Assembly: GCA_035571835.1 (NCBI GenBank)
Contig: DATNBU010000040.1
Coordinates: 1-64,000 of the forward strand
Length of the DNA: 64,000 nucleotides
Source: Candidatus Limnocylindrales bacterium
GTDB taxonomy: Bacteria > Desulfobacterota > Binatia > UBA1149 > CAITLU01
Reading direction: 5' to 3'
Made by a program: the position numbers and the translations under genes. The notes beneath the pieces are model-generated. The model had not been told where the DNA came from and searched no databases. It saw only the letters and a program-made list of their open reading frames with translations. How positions within the stretch are numbered: position 1 is the first letter of the stretch; every line of letters begins with the position of its first letter. Below, piece after piece: positions 27,689 to 37,635 of this stretch.

Positions 27689-30034
27689 TTGCTCGAGGAC
27701 CTGACGGTTCTGCTCGGCCGCAGCATCGATGCCGGCGACGCGCTCGAGGGGCTCGTGCGCATGGTCGCGTCGGCTTTCGATTGCGAGGTGTGCTCGCTCT
27801 ACAGCTTCGATCCCGACACCGGTCTTCTCAGCCTGGCGGCAACGCACGGCCTTCCTGCACGCAGTATCGGCCGCGTCACGATGAGCAAGAGCGAAGGTCT
27901 CGTCGGACTCGTCGTCGAGCAGCAGGAGCCCGTCATCGTCGACGACGCGCTCGCGCATCCGCGTTTCAAATTCTTTCCGGAGACGGGTGAGGAAAAATAC
28001 CATTCGTTTCTCGGTGTGCCGGTCGGCGAGGGCGGCGGCACGCGCGGCGTGCTCGTCGTGCAGAGCCGGCGCCGCCGCCGCTTCGTGCCCGAAGACATCA
28101 GCCTCGCGCGTTCGGTCGCCGGCCAGATCCGCGCATTCATGGTCAACGCGCATCTGTCCGAACGACTCCAGCGCCAGGAAGAAGAACGCGAGCGCTACCG
28201 GCGCGAGATGCAGAAGGCCGTCCAGCGCCTGGAGACGCTCGAGACCGCAAGGTCGAGAAGCGAGCGCAAGGTCGACGACACCGACACCGTCATGCGCTCG
28301 GGCCTCGGCGCATCGCCGGGCATCGGCATCGGCCGCGCGCACAAGCTCGAACCTCCTGCGGATCTTGCCGACGTCGAGATCACCCCCGGCATCGGCATCC
28401 TCGAGGAGCGCGCGCGTTTCGAGTCGGCGCTCGCCGACGCGGTCCGCGAAGTCGAAGAGGCGCGCGTTCGCATGCGCGAGCTCGTGCCCGAAGTCGGCGG
28501 AGCGATCTTCGAAGCGCTGCGCATGATGATCGAGGACAGCTCGTTCTCGTCGCGCGTCGGCGAAGAGATCGACAAGGGCATCTCGGCCGAAGGCGCGCTC
28601 AAGACGGTCGTACACGACTACGTCCAGCGCTTCGAGGCGATGACCGACGACTACCTTCGCGAGCGTGCGGCCGACGTGCGCGAGGCCGGCCAGAGAATCC
28701 TGTGGTTCCTGCTCGGCATCGAAGCCAAGGTGCCGCAGGTTCGTGACAATGCGGTGCTGATTGCGAACGAGCTTTCGGTGACCGACCTGGCCAGCGTCGA
28801 CCACGACAAGCTGTGCGGCATCGTCTCGTCGACGGGCGGTGTGACGTCGCACGCGGTGATCCTGGCAAAGTCGCTCGGGATCCCGACCGTCGTCGGAGTC
28901 GACGGCATTCTGGACGCGGTTCGCGAAGGCGCCGACATCGTCGTCGACGGCAACTCGGGTACCGTCTACCTGCGTCCGGGAGCGGACGTGCTGGCCGAAT
29001 ACCGCAGGCTCGACGTCGAATACCGCGAGTTCCAGCGCGGCCTCGAGCACCTGCGCGAGCTTCCCGCCGAAACCCTCGACGGCCATCGCGTGAGCCTGCT
29101 GACCAACGTCGGGCTGATCGGCGAGATCGACCTGATCGACAAGTACGGCGCCGAAGGCGTGGGCCTCTACCGCACCGAGTTCCCGTTTCTTTCGTGGCGC
29201 GATTTTCCGAACGAGGACGAGCAGAGGAATCTCTACCGCCGCGTGTTCAAGCGCATGGAAGGGCGGCCGCTGACGATCCGCACGCTCGATCTCGGTGCCG
29301 ACAAGCATCCGCTGTTCGGCCCGCAGTTCCGCGAGCGCAATCCGTTTCTCGGCCTGCGCTCGATCCGCCTGTCGCTCGAGTCGCCGGACTTTTTCTGCGA
29401 GCAGATCCGCGCCGTGCTGCGCGCCGCCGACGGTGCGCCGGTTCGGATCCTGTTCCCGATGATCACCAACGTCGAAGAGATGCGGCGCGTGCGCGAGATC
29501 TATTCGGAGTGCCTGCTCGACCTCGAAAGCGAAGGCATGGAGACCGCGCCGTGCGTCGAGCTCGGCGCCATGATCGAAGTGCCGTCGGCGGTGCTGCAGG
29601 CGCGCCAGCTCATGCGCGAGGTCGACTTCGTCTCGATCGGCACCAACGACCTCATCCAGTACACGCTCGCCGTCGACCGCGACAACCTGCGCGTGGCCTC
29701 GCTGTACGAGCCGCTGCATCCGGCCGTGCTGCAGTCGATCAAGATGACGGTCGACGCTGCGCACGACGCCGGCCGCCGCGTCGGCATGTGCGGCGAGATG
29801 GCCGGCAACCCGCTGTGCACCCTTGTCCTGATCGGCATGGGGCTCGACGAGCTCAGCATGGGCGCGCGGTCGGTCCCGGTGATCAAGCAGATCGTACGCA
29901 AGGCGAACTACGACGATGCCGTGCGGGTGGCGGCCGACGTGCTTCGCTGCGACACGATCGAAGAGGTCAAGGGAACGGTCTTTGCCGCGCTTCGCGAGCG
30001 CGACCTGATCGAGCTCGTGGATTCGGTGAGCTGA
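27689..30034 (+). CDS. ptsP: Phosphoenolpyruvate-protein phosphotransferase PtsP (GAF-EI, nitrogen PTS)
   Basis: About 781 residues. N-terminal GAF domain (LGRSIDAGD, CEVCSLYSFDPDTGLLSLAATHGL) followed by a coiled linker, the EI N-terminal part with the phosphohistidine in GGVTSHAVILAKSLGIP, and the TIM-barrel PEP-binding part with LYRTEFPFL, RTLDLGADK, FPMITNVEE and CGEMAGNP. First enzyme of the PTS-Ntr relay. No ATG or GTG exists near the thiD stop; TTG 27689 is the first canonical in-frame start downstream, while an ATG at 27455 would overlap thiD by 119 bp. Confidence 0.9.
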   Translation: MLEDLTVLLGRSIDAGDALEGLVRMVASAFDCEVCSLYSFDPDTGLLSLAATHGLPARSIGRVTMSKSEGLVGLVVEQQEPVIVDDALAHPRFKFFPETGEEKYHSFLGVPVGEGGGTRGVLVVQSRRRRRFVPEDISLARSVAGQIRAFMVNAHLSERLQRQEEERERYRREMQKAVQRLETLETARSRSERKVDDTDTVMRSGLGASPGIGIGRAHKLEPPADLADVEITPGIGILEERARFESALADAVREVEEARVRMRELVPEVGGAIFEALRMMIEDSSFSSRVGEEIDKGISAEGALKTVVHDYVQRFEAMTDDYLRERAADVREAGQRILWFLLGIEAKVPQVRDNAVLIANELSVTDLASVDHDKLCGIVSSTGGVTSHAVILAKSLGIPTVVGVDGILDAVREGADIVVDGNSGTVYLRPGADVLAEYRRLDVEYREFQRGLEHLRELPAETLDGHRVSLLTNVGLIGEIDLIDKYGAEGVGLYRTEFPFLSWRDFPNEDEQRNLYRRVFKRMEGRPLTIRTLDLGADKHPLFGPQFRERNPFLGLRSIRLSLESPDFFCEQIRAVLRAADGAPVRILFPMITNVEEMRRVREIYSECLLDLESEGMETAPCVELGAMIEVPSAVLQARQLMREVDFVSIGTNDLIQYTLAVDRDNLRVASLYEPLHPAVLQSIKMTVDAAHDAGRRVGMCGEMAGNPLCTLVLIGMGLDELSMGARSVPVIKQIVRKANYDDAVRVAADVLRCDTIEEVKGTVFAALRERDLIELVDSVS

Positions 30035-30038
30035 TTCC

Positions 30039-31178
30039 GTGGCAACCGCATCAATGAACGGAAGCACGCTGCTGCCGACGGCGATCGTCCCTAGCGTCGA
30101 GCCGTCTGCGCTTTCCGCAGCCGAAGTGCGCGCCGAGCTCGCGCGAATTCTGGCGGCCGGTGCAGTCCTGCGGCCCGCCGGGCTTGCCCGCGAGAACCCG
30201 GCACCGCTCGCCAGGGGTCGCTACGCGCCGACCACGCTCATCGAGCTGTTCAACACGCGGTTTTTTCTTTCCGATTATTTCCAGACGCCGCAGCTGCGCT
30301 TCTTCGTCGCGTTCCTCGTGCAGCCGGAGCCGGACGGGCGCGTGCGTTCGGTGTGGCCGCGCATCATCTACAAGGATGGATCGCTGGTCTGGCGCACCGC
30401 TTCGCACATGGTCTCGAGCGACGACGATTTCTGGATCGGCAAAGGCGACATCCGCAGCGAGATCATCGGCGACGAAGAGCACTACGAATCGGTCGAATCG
30501 ACGACGGACCTTCCGTTCGAGATGCAGACGGCGCTCGAGATCGCAGCCCGGCGCACGATCAAGGTTCGCAACGAGCGGCGAGCGCTCGACCTGGTGCTGC
30601 GCAACGCGCCGCCGTCGCGCGTTCGCGCGTACAGCGATTTTATCGGCCCGCGCGAGCGCGCCGCCGCCGATCCGCGCAACCTGATCAACGGCGGGCGGCC
30701 GATTGCGAAATTTCGCACGCACCGCGGCCGCAAGGACCCGGCGAGCCTGACGTTCGTCAAGGGATTCGAGCCGGATTTCAGGAAGGGCGTGCTCGAGACC
30801 GCAGCGTCGTCGAGCGTGCTGTACGGCGGCAAGCTCATGCGCTACCGCGTGCTGTCGGTGAACCGCAAGGTCCAATACCTGTTCTTCTCGGGGCCGAAAC
30901 AGGTCTGGATCATTCCGCCGCAGGCAACGACGTCGGTGCTGTCGACGTTCGGCGTGCGCACCGTCGACGTGGTCGTCGACGACGATCTGTGCTGCCCCGG
31001 CTACGAGTACCATTTCCTCGACGACACCGTCGATCCGCCCGAGTTCTACAGCCAGATTCCCGAAGGCTATGCCGGCGAAGTCGGCCCCCACGATCCGTCG
31101 CGAGCCGACGCGTCGCCATGGCTCGACAAGCTCTCGGTCATTCAGCAGTTTCGCAGACAGGTTCTCGGCCCGGCATGA
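30039..31178 (+). CDS. Conserved-looking hypothetical protein
   Basis: 379 residues, starting GTG 30039 or ATG 30054, 4 bp or 19 bp after ptsP. Not recognised. It has no signal peptide or membrane helix and is rich in aromatic and charged segments (FFLSDYFQTPQLRFFVAFLVQ, RIIYKDGSLVWRTASHM, YLFFSGPKQVWIIPPQ, DDDLCCPGYEYHFLDD). The even codon use and long open frame support a real gene. The neighbouring ptsP suggests, weakly, a link to PTS-Ntr control. Confidence 0.7.
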   Translation: MATASMNGSTLLPTAIVPSVEPSALSAAEVRAELARILAAGAVLRPAGLARENPAPLARGRYAPTTLIELFNTRFFLSDYFQTPQLRFFVAFLVQPEPDGRVRSVWPRIIYKDGSLVWRTASHMVSSDDDFWIGKGDIRSEIIGDEEHYESVESTTDLPFEMQTALEIAARRTIKVRNERRALDLVLRNAPPSRVRAYSDFIGPRERAAADPRNLINGGRPIAKFRTHRGRKDPASLTFVKGFEPDFRKGVLETAASSSVLYGGKLMRYRVLSVNRKVQYLFFSGPKQVWIIPPQATTSVLSTFGVRTVDVVVDDDLCCPGYEYHFLDDTVDPPEFYSQIPEGYAGEVGPHDPSRADASPWLDKLSVIQQFRRQVLGPA

Positions 31179-31180
31179 CA

Positions 31181-31236
31181 GAAATCGGGGACAGACACTG
31201 ATTTCGCGAAATCGGTGTCTGTCCCCGATTTTCGCA
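31181..31236. repeat. REP-like element R5 (GACACC type inverted pair)
   Basis: GAAATCGGGGACAGACACTG and its inverted partner (CGGTGTCTGTCCCCGATTTT) around a TTTCGCGAAA centre, making one long hairpin. It begins 3 bp after the stop of the preceding gene. Confidence 0.85.
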
Positions 31237-31278
31237 TCGGGTTGACAGCGGTGGCCATTGACGCGCACGGTTGCGGTC

Positions 31279-32532
31279 ATGAAATCTTCCAGCAGCCGTC
31301 TGCGAACCGTCGTCTTCCTGTCCGCGTCAGCCTGTATCGTCGTTCCGGCCGGGCCTGCGGCAGCAATCACGCACTGCAAAGCCAAGGTTCTCTCCGACGG
31401 CACCATCGCAATCAGCGGCCGCGACATCGTCGGCGTGCCGGTCTGGGGAGTCCGCTACGGCCAGGAAACGACCGGATTCGACAACGAGGGCACCTGTGTC
31501 GCCGACGGCAGGGCGAAGAACTGCGCGCTGGCCGCGGTCGGAATGCCCGAGCGCACCGAGGCCCCGCCAAGCTGCACGATTTTCGTCGCCGACGGTGGCA
31601 GCGAGAGTTGCAGCGCATGGGTCAAGCACTGCTACGCGTCCTCGGAGCCGCTTCCGTGCAATGTGCTGCCGGCAGACAACATCTGGAATCGCGACATCTC
31701 CGCGCTGCCCGTCCATTCGATGTCGGCCGCGTGGATCGCGAGCATGGGAGCGACGACGGCGGTGCATCCCGATTTCGGCGCGGGACCATATCTGAACCGC
31801 ATCATCGGCATCCCGTACATGGTCGTATCGTCGGCCCAGCCCGACGTCGCGACGTCGTTTCTCTACTCGGACGAAAGCGACCCGGGACCGTATCCGGTCC
31901 CGTTCAACGTTCCGGTCGAAGGCGGCGGCAGCAAGGCGAGCAAAGGGCGCGGCGACGCGCACGTGCTGCTCGTCCAGGAAGACACGTGCCGGCTCTACGA
32001 AGTCTACGCGTCGAAACGTGCGAGCGACGGATCGTGGAGCGGCGGCAGCGGCGCAGTCTTCGACCTCAACTCGAATGCGCTCCGCGATGACACATGGACG
32101 TCGGCCGACGCCGCGGGCCTGCCGATCCTTCCGGGTCTTGCCCGCTACGACGAAGTGGCCGGCGGCGTTATCACGCATGCGCTGCGGTTTACCGCGAGCA
32201 TCACGCAGAAAGCGTACGTCTGGCCGGCAAGGCACTACGCGAGCAGCAACACCGATCCGAACGTTCCGCCGTTGGGCATCCGCGTGCGGCTCAAGGCTTC
32301 GGTCGACATCTCCGGGTTCTCGACTGCGAACCAGGTGATCCTCACGGCGCTCAAGACGTATGGGATGATGCTCGCCGACAACGGCTCGTCGTGGTTCGTC
32401 TCCGGCGCGCCCGACCGGCGCTGGGACGACGACGACCTTCACGCGCTGCAGACGCTTCACGGCAGCGACTTCGAAGTGGTCGATGTCTCATCGCTGCAGA
32501 TCAGCGCCGACTCCGGCCAGGCCGCGCCTTGA
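31279..32532 (+). CDS. Secreted protein of unknown function
   Basis: 417 residues from ATG 31279; the basic start, hydrophobic FLSASACIVVPAGPAAA and following ITHC fit a Sec signal peptide. After a Cys-bearing N-terminal region (six Cys within about 35-135) comes DNIWNRDISALPV, AVHPDFG, HVLLVQEDTCRLYE, GGVITHALRFT, WPARHYAS and DNGSSWFVSG. The same order of motifs occurs in secreted proteins of other phyla (from memory, unnamed family), some annotated only as hypothetical. A carbohydrate- or polymer-binding role is speculation. Confidence 0.7.
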   Translation: MKSSSSRLRTVVFLSASACIVVPAGPAAAITHCKAKVLSDGTIAISGRDIVGVPVWGVRYGQETTGFDNEGTCVADGRAKNCALAAVGMPERTEAPPSCTIFVADGGSESCSAWVKHCYASSEPLPCNVLPADNIWNRDISALPVHSMSAAWIASMGATTAVHPDFGAGPYLNRIIGIPYMVVSSAQPDVATSFLYSDESDPGPYPVPFNVPVEGGGSKASKGRGDAHVLLVQEDTCRLYEVYASKRASDGSWSGGSGAVFDLNSNALRDDTWTSADAAGLPILPGLARYDEVAGGVITHALRFTASITQKAYVWPARHYASSNTDPNVPPLGIRVRLKASVDISGFSTANQVILTALKTYGMMLADNGSSWFVSGAPDRRWDDDDLHALQTLHGSDFEVVDVSSLQISADSGQAAP

Positions 32533-32601
32533 CGGCGTGACGGTGCGCGACCAGCCGGCATCGGAGGTTGTCGGTCGCTGTCGCGTGCGATAGACGCGCG
32601 C

Positions 32602-33486
32602 ATGCCGGACTCGCGCAGGAGCTGGAGCCCTCGTCAGGAGATCGACGTCGTCGGCAGCCGCACGTCGGCCGCGAGCGATCTGTACAATCTCTTCCTGCGC
32701 CTTCCGTGGTGGATCGACCTGCTGGTGCTGTCGGTCATCTTCCTCGTCATTAATCTTCTCTTCGCGATTGCGTATGACTTCGCCGGCGGTGTCGTCGGAG
32801 CCCACCACGGCTCGCTGCTCGATCATTTCTTCTTCAGCGTGCAGACGATGGCCACGATCGGCTACGGTGAGATGCATCCGGTCAGCGTGCTCGCCGAGGC
32901 GCTGGTCACGATCGAGGTCATCGTCGGGGTTTCGCTGATCGCGATCGCGACCGGAATCATGTTCGCGAAATTCAGCGTGCCGCGGGCACGCATGCAGTTT
33001 GCGACGCGCGCGACGATCTCTCCGTTCAACGGCGCGCCGATGCTGATGTTCCGCCTCGGCAACGAGCGAGCCTCGCAGATCCTCGAAGCCACGGTGCGCG
33101 TCGTGATGCTGCGCACCGAGCGGACAGCCGAGGGCGTCACGTACTATCGCATGCGCGATCTCGTGCTCGAGCGCGACCGTTCGCCTGCACTGTCGAGATC
33201 ATGGACGGTGATGCATCCCATCGACCAGTCGAGCCCGCTCTACGGTGCGACGCCGGAGACGCTCGTGCGCGACGAGGTCGAGCTCATGCTGACGGTCGTC
33301 GGCATCGACGAGACCTCGCTGCAGAACCTGCATGCGCGCTACACGTACCAGGCCGACGAAGTGACGTGGGGCGCGCGCCATGCCGACATGCTTTCCGAGA
33401 AGGCCGACGGCAGTCTGCAGCTCGACATGGGCGAGTTCGACCGCCTCGTCGCAACGGTGCCGACGCCGGAATTTCCGTATCCTTAA
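32602..33486 (+). CDS. KirBac-type inward-rectifier potassium channel
   Basis: 294 residues. Two membrane helices (about 36-60 and 95-120) flank the pore helix and selectivity filter MATIGYGE (85-90). The C-terminal half (ARMQFATRATISPFNGAPMLMFRLGNER, VVMLRTERTAEGVTYYRMRDLVLERDR, WTVMHPIDQSSPL) is the cytoplasmic IRK immunoglobulin-like domain. Full length for KirBac. No regulatory neighbour. Confidence 0.92.
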   Translation: MPDSRRSWSPRQEIDVVGSRTSAASDLYNLFLRLPWWIDLLVLSVIFLVINLLFAIAYDFAGGVVGAHHGSLLDHFFFSVQTMATIGYGEMHPVSVLAEALVTIEVIVGVSLIAIATGIMFAKFSVPRARMQFATRATISPFNGAPMLMFRLGNERASQILEATVRVVMLRTERTAEGVTYYRMRDLVLERDRSPALSRSWTVMHPIDQSSPLYGATPETLVRDEVELMLTVVGIDETSLQNLHARYTYQADEVTWGARHADMLSEKADGSLQLDMGEFDRLVATVPTPEFPYP

Positions 33487-33563
33487 AGACCGAGGGCAGA
33501 AAAGACTCAGGGCAGAAGACCGGGCAGCGCGGTCCCTGAAAAGGCGGAATGGGTTCCCGGCTC

Positions 33564-34418
33564 CTAGCTCTTGATGGGCAGGCCGACCTTGCCTTTCAGC
33601 CATTCGAGCACGGCATCGACCGCGCGCGGCTCGATCGAATAGATCTTGCCGCCACCGCTCTTGTCGATGGGGCTCAGCATCGTCTCCTCGGCGCCGGGCA
33701 GCACGACGAGCGACGTTTCCAGCTTCTTCGTGACGCGCGCATCCCTTGGGAACTGGCCGTGCTGGTAGATCTCGTCCGGTGTCTTGTCGCTTACGATGAT
33801 GAGCGTCGGCGCAGCGACGCCGACGATCTCGGTCTCGCCGACGATGTTCGCGAGCAGCACGACGCCGGCGAGCGGCCGCACCGCGGCATAGCGCGGATAG
33901 ATTCCGACGACGGTGTCGGTGCTCGCGCTGTGGCCGATCAGGAAGACGTGCTCGCCGTCCACCTTCGGATGGTCGACGGCGCGCGTGTAGGCCTCGAGCG
34001 CGGTCGATCGCACGGTGCAGAACTGTCCGGGACCGCTGCGCCCCGTTCCGGGCGAGTCGTAGCGAAACACCGCGAACCCGGCGGCGAGGAGCTTGCGTGC
34101 GAACTGCGCGTAGATCCCGGTTGCGGGATCTTCGCCGTAGCCGGGCGGCAGGCCGTCGCGGTCGACTGCCTCGGATGCCGGAATCAGCACGACGAGCGGG
34201 GCAGGCGTGTGCGCGGGGAACTCCCACTGCGCGGAAACCGTCGCGTCGACGCTCTCGAACGTGGTCTCGACTTTTTCGATTCCCTGCGGTGCGGCCGCAG
34301 GCGCGTCAGCCAGTGCATGGGCGGTTGCCGGCGCGAGCAGGACTGCGGTCAGCGCGCACGCGGCGGAAGCGATCGCAGAGAGATGGCCAAGCGGGCTCCG
34401 GGCGGTTCGTTGCGTCAT
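33564..34418 (-). CDS. Exported alpha/beta hydrolase-like protein
   Basis: 284 residues from ATG 34416-34418, which gives a signal peptide ending ATAHA. Body: PLVVLIPASEAVDRDG, FAVFRYDSPGTGRSG, the elbow VFLIGHSASTDT and IIVSDKTPDE. The nucleophile motif is GHSAS rather than GxSxG, with the second glycine replaced by serine. Probably periplasmic. Substrate unknown. Confidence 0.7.
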   Translation of the reverse strand: MTQRTARSPLGHLSAIASAACALTAVLLAPATAHALADAPAAAPQGIEKVETTFESVDATVSAQWEFPAHTPAPLVVLIPASEAVDRDGLPPGYGEDPATGIYAQFARKLLAAGFAVFRYDSPGTGRSGPGQFCTVRSTALEAYTRAVDHPKVDGEHVFLIGHSASTDTVVGIYPRYAAVRPLAGVVLLANIVGETEIVGVAAPTLIIVSDKTPDEIYQHGQFPRDARVTKKLETSLVVLPGAEETMLSPIDKSGGGKIYSIEPRAVDAVLEWLKGKVGLPIKS

Positions 34419-34534
34419 CTCGTCCGTTGCGGCGACGGAAGCTCCGCGCGCTCCGCGGAAGTCTCCCCGGTGACCGGGCGATGTCAAGCCAGGGGCCGGA
34501 CACCGCGGAGGCGGCAGGCGGGTCGCGAACGGGA

Positions 34535-37510
34535 TCAGCGAAGCGGCGGCGATCGACGTTCAGCCTTCGAGCTGACGCTCCCCGAAGGGGCGTTCGCGCT
34601 GCAGCGTGCCAGGACTTCGCGCGCCCGAACGATGGCGGCCAGCTGCGACTGACCTGCAACTGCCGCGAGCGCAGGCTCCAGCAGCGCGCGCGCTTCGGCT
34701 GTGCGACCGTCCTCGGCAAGGATCCCGGCAAGATCGGCGGCTGCCAGCATCGCGTGCCAGCGGATGCCGCGAAGCTGCGCAAGATCGAGCGCGCGGCGAA
34801 GCAGCGGCTCGCGATCTGCCGCGGATGCACCATCGAGCCCGACCAGTCTCGCACGCAGGCGATACACCTCGCTCTCGGAATAAAGCTCGCCGGTCTGCGC
34901 GCAGAAGTCGGCCGCTTCGTCGAGGAACGTTTCCGCGCCGCCGAGACCGGCGTTCATCAATGATTCGGCAACCAGACAGCACATTGCGCTGTGGTCGCAG
35001 AGCTGGCCTTCGTGCTTGCGACCGTCCATGCCGGTACGGATCTCCTGCATTCCTTCGTCGATCCTGCCGTCGGCCATCGCCAGCAGGCCGACGACGACCT
35101 GCTGCCTCGTGGTCCAGGTCGGGAAATTGTCGGCGTTCGCGATTTCCATCGCGCGCAGCGCGATCGGCGTGGCGGCCTCGTGGTCGCCCAGCAGCACCAG
35201 CGCCCACGACACCATCGCTGCGGTCGTGCATTCGCTGTAGTGGCTGTGTACGCGCGCGCGTGCCAGTGAGACCTCCGCCATGTGCCGAACTTCGTCCGGC
35301 TTTCCGGCCAGGGCCACCGCCGGTGCATATTGCGAGATCAGCAACGCATCGAGGTCTGCGCCGGGAAGCGCGTCGCCTTCGTGCGTCATCGCGAGAGCGC
35401 GCTCGAAGATCGCGCACGAGTCGGCCATCATCGCCATGCGATAGAGCAGTGTGCCGGCGGCGAAGAAAAAGGTCTTGAGCGCGCCGGCATCCGCCACGCG
35501 CTCCACCATCGGCAGGGCTGCGCGCACGATTGCTTCCGCCTCGGCGTAGCGCCCCGACACGCAACCCGAAACGATGCTGCCGGCATCGGCAACCAGGCGC
35601 TCCTGAAAGTTCTCGCTCGACGCGGCAAGCTCACTGGTGCGCGACCAGAGCTCGCGCACTTTCGGATCGGCAAATCCGAAAGCGAGCTGGCGCGCATGCG
35701 TGAGATACTTGAGCACCAGCACGCGCTCATCCTCGAGAGTCGCGCCGTGGCTCGCGTCCATCAGAACGAGCGCGCCTTCGAGCATCGCGATGCCGTCGCG
35801 CGGCGCGTCGCGGTGCATGGCGAGCTTTGCGGCCGCGAGATGGCTTTCGACGGCTTTCCTGACGTCGCCGGCAGCTTCGTAGTGCACCGCGAGCAGAGCC
35901 GCCACCGATGCGGTGCCTCCGGCATGTTCGCGCTCGATCTGCTCGGCCGCAGCGAGATGGAGTCGCCGCCTGCGAGACGCCGGAAGACCGGCGACGACCA
36001 CGTTCTGCACGGTCGCGTGAAGAAACGCGTACTGTCCGGCCAGGCGACCGTCTGCGGCCGCGGCCTCGCCGGCGTCGCGCAGAAGGCCTCCGCGGCGGGC
36101 GATGCTTTCGCAGAGCTCTTCGGCGTCGTCGGTATCGACTCCAGCGGCTGCGGCGACCGATGCGGGGGCAAACGCGCCGACGCGCACGCTTGCCGCCTCG
36201 AGCACTGCGCGCTCGGCGGTGCCGAGGCGCGCGACCTGCCGGTCGAGCAGCGCGCGCAGGCTGTCGGGTACGGTCCTGCGCATCTCGTCCGCGTCGCCCT
36301 GCGGAGACCATGCCCCATTGCTGCCTTCGGCAATGAGACGCCGCGCGATCCATTCGTCGAGAACGAGACGAACGAACAGCGGGTTGCCGGCGGTCTGCGA
36401 CAACAGCCAGTCCACGGTTTCGCCGCGCTGCTCGAGACCGCGGCAGCGCGATTCGAGGTAATCGCGCAGATCGCCGGCGGCAAACGGGACAAGATCGATG
36501 ACCTCACCGGCAGTGCGCGCAACGAGATCCTGCCGCAGCGCCACGATCGGATGCTCGGACAGCATCGCTTCGGCGGTGCGCATGGTGACGATCACGACGA
36601 GCTGCGCGGGATCGCGTCTTCTTGCCATCGCCGCGCACGCATCGGTGGTCGCGAGGTCGGCCCAGTGCGCGTCTTCGAGCGCAAGGACGACCGGGCGCGT
36701 GCGCGCGATCTCGTCGAACACGGCAATGAGCTCGCGCAGCATGCTGCCCGGCATCGGCGCTGCGCCGGACGCGTCGCCGCGCACGAGTGTCGGCATCTGC
36801 GCGACCCAGGTCGGCGCGCAGCGGCGAAGCACGCCGGTCACCGTGTCGCCGACGTGCACGTCACGCGTAAGCCGCTCGAGCGCATCCAGCAGAGGAAGGT
36901 ATGGTTCGTGGAGGCCCGAGGTTTCGAGGCACTGCGCATGCGCTACGATCGGGGCGGCACCCGAGCCGCTCGCCGCCGCACCGTCGAGGAAATGGTCGAC
37001 CAGCGTGGTTTTTCCTGCGCCGGCTTCACCGGCGATGAAGACGACCTGGCGCTTGCCGGTGCGCGCACGGGCGAGCGCGGCATCCAGCCGCGCAACTTCG
37101 GCGCTTCGTGCGACGAGGCGGCCCGGAGAGCCCGCAACGATCGGCGCCTCGGCCGGCAACTCGGCGAACGGCGCTGAGATTCCTGCCGCTGCGAGGATGC
37201 GCGCCTCACCGATCCATCGAAATCCGCGACGGGAGACGGTCTCGATGCATCGCGGGGACTCGCGGCTGTCGTCGAACGCCGCCCGCAGCTCGCCGATCGA
37301 CTTGTTGAGCGTTCCCTCGCTGACGGCGGTGTCCGCCCACACACGATCGAGCAGCTCGGTCTTGGTGATGAGCTGGCCCGGCCGCTCGACGAGCGCGCGC
37401 AGCACTTCCCATGTCTTCGGTCGCAGGCCGACCGCGCGGTCGTCGATTTTCAGCCGTCCCGCGGCGAGATCGACGAGGATCGCCGGAGAGACTGTCGAAG
37501 GAGCGGACAC
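34535..37510 (-). CDS. Large transcriptional regulator: winged helix, AAA-type ATPase, TPR (paralog 1)
   Basis: 991 residues. Residues about 10-105 are an OmpR/PhoB-type winged helix (LRPKTWEVLRALVERPGQLIT, VSRRGFRWIG). Walker A is GEAGAGKTT (161-169) and Walker B LALEDAHW near 290; the rest is a TPR-like solenoid (about 520-980). Domain order matches CadC/MalT-like STAND regulators. Divergent from the ECF sigma gene with 125 bp between starts, so it may control it. A second protein with the same architecture lies at 55664. Confidence 0.88.
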   Translation of the reverse strand: MSAPSTVSPAILVDLAAGRLKIDDRAVGLRPKTWEVLRALVERPGQLITKTELLDRVWADTAVSEGTLNKSIGELRAAFDDSRESPRCIETVSRRGFRWIGEARILAAAGISAPFAELPAEAPIVAGSPGRLVARSAEVARLDAALARARTGKRQVVFIAGEAGAGKTTLVDHFLDGAAASGSGAAPIVAHAQCLETSGLHEPYLPLLDALERLTRDVHVGDTVTGVLRRCAPTWVAQMPTLVRGDASGAAPMPGSMLRELIAVFDEIARTRPVVLALEDAHWADLATTDACAAMARRRDPAQLVVIVTMRTAEAMLSEHPIVALRQDLVARTAGEVIDLVPFAAGDLRDYLESRCRGLEQRGETVDWLLSQTAGNPLFVRLVLDEWIARRLIAEGSNGAWSPQGDADEMRRTVPDSLRALLDRQVARLGTAERAVLEAASVRVGAFAPASVAAAAGVDTDDAEELCESIARRGGLLRDAGEAAAADGRLAGQYAFLHATVQNVVVAGLPASRRRRLHLAAAEQIEREHAGGTASVAALLAVHYEAAGDVRKAVESHLAAAKLAMHRDAPRDGIAMLEGALVLMDASHGATLEDERVLVLKYLTHARQLAFGFADPKVRELWSRTSELAASSENFQERLVADAGSIVSGCVSGRYAEAEAIVRAALPMVERVADAGALKTFFFAAGTLLYRMAMMADSCAIFERALAMTHEGDALPGADLDALLISQYAPAVALAGKPDEVRHMAEVSLARARVHSHYSECTTAAMVSWALVLLGDHEAATPIALRAMEIANADNFPTWTTRQQVVVGLLAMADGRIDEGMQEIRTGMDGRKHEGQLCDHSAMCCLVAESLMNAGLGGAETFLDEAADFCAQTGELYSESEVYRLRARLVGLDGASAADREPLLRRALDLAQLRGIRWHAMLAAADLAGILAEDGRTAEARALLEPALAAVAGQSQLAAIVRAREVLARCSANAPSGSVSSKAERRSPPLR

Positions 37511-37635
37511 GGGAGCCGCATTTGCCGCGCAAGGGTGGGGCAGTCAAGGGCCGCCGGGTTCCGCGCAGGCACGAGCCGCAGACAACGTCGACATCGTTGT
37601 CCATTCCGGGAATGTTCGGCCGATCGAGGAAGCGC

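Noticed and set aside
27518-30067. An 849-residue reading antisense to ptsP
   Set aside because: No motif matches; the sense strand encodes an intact PEP phosphotransferase.
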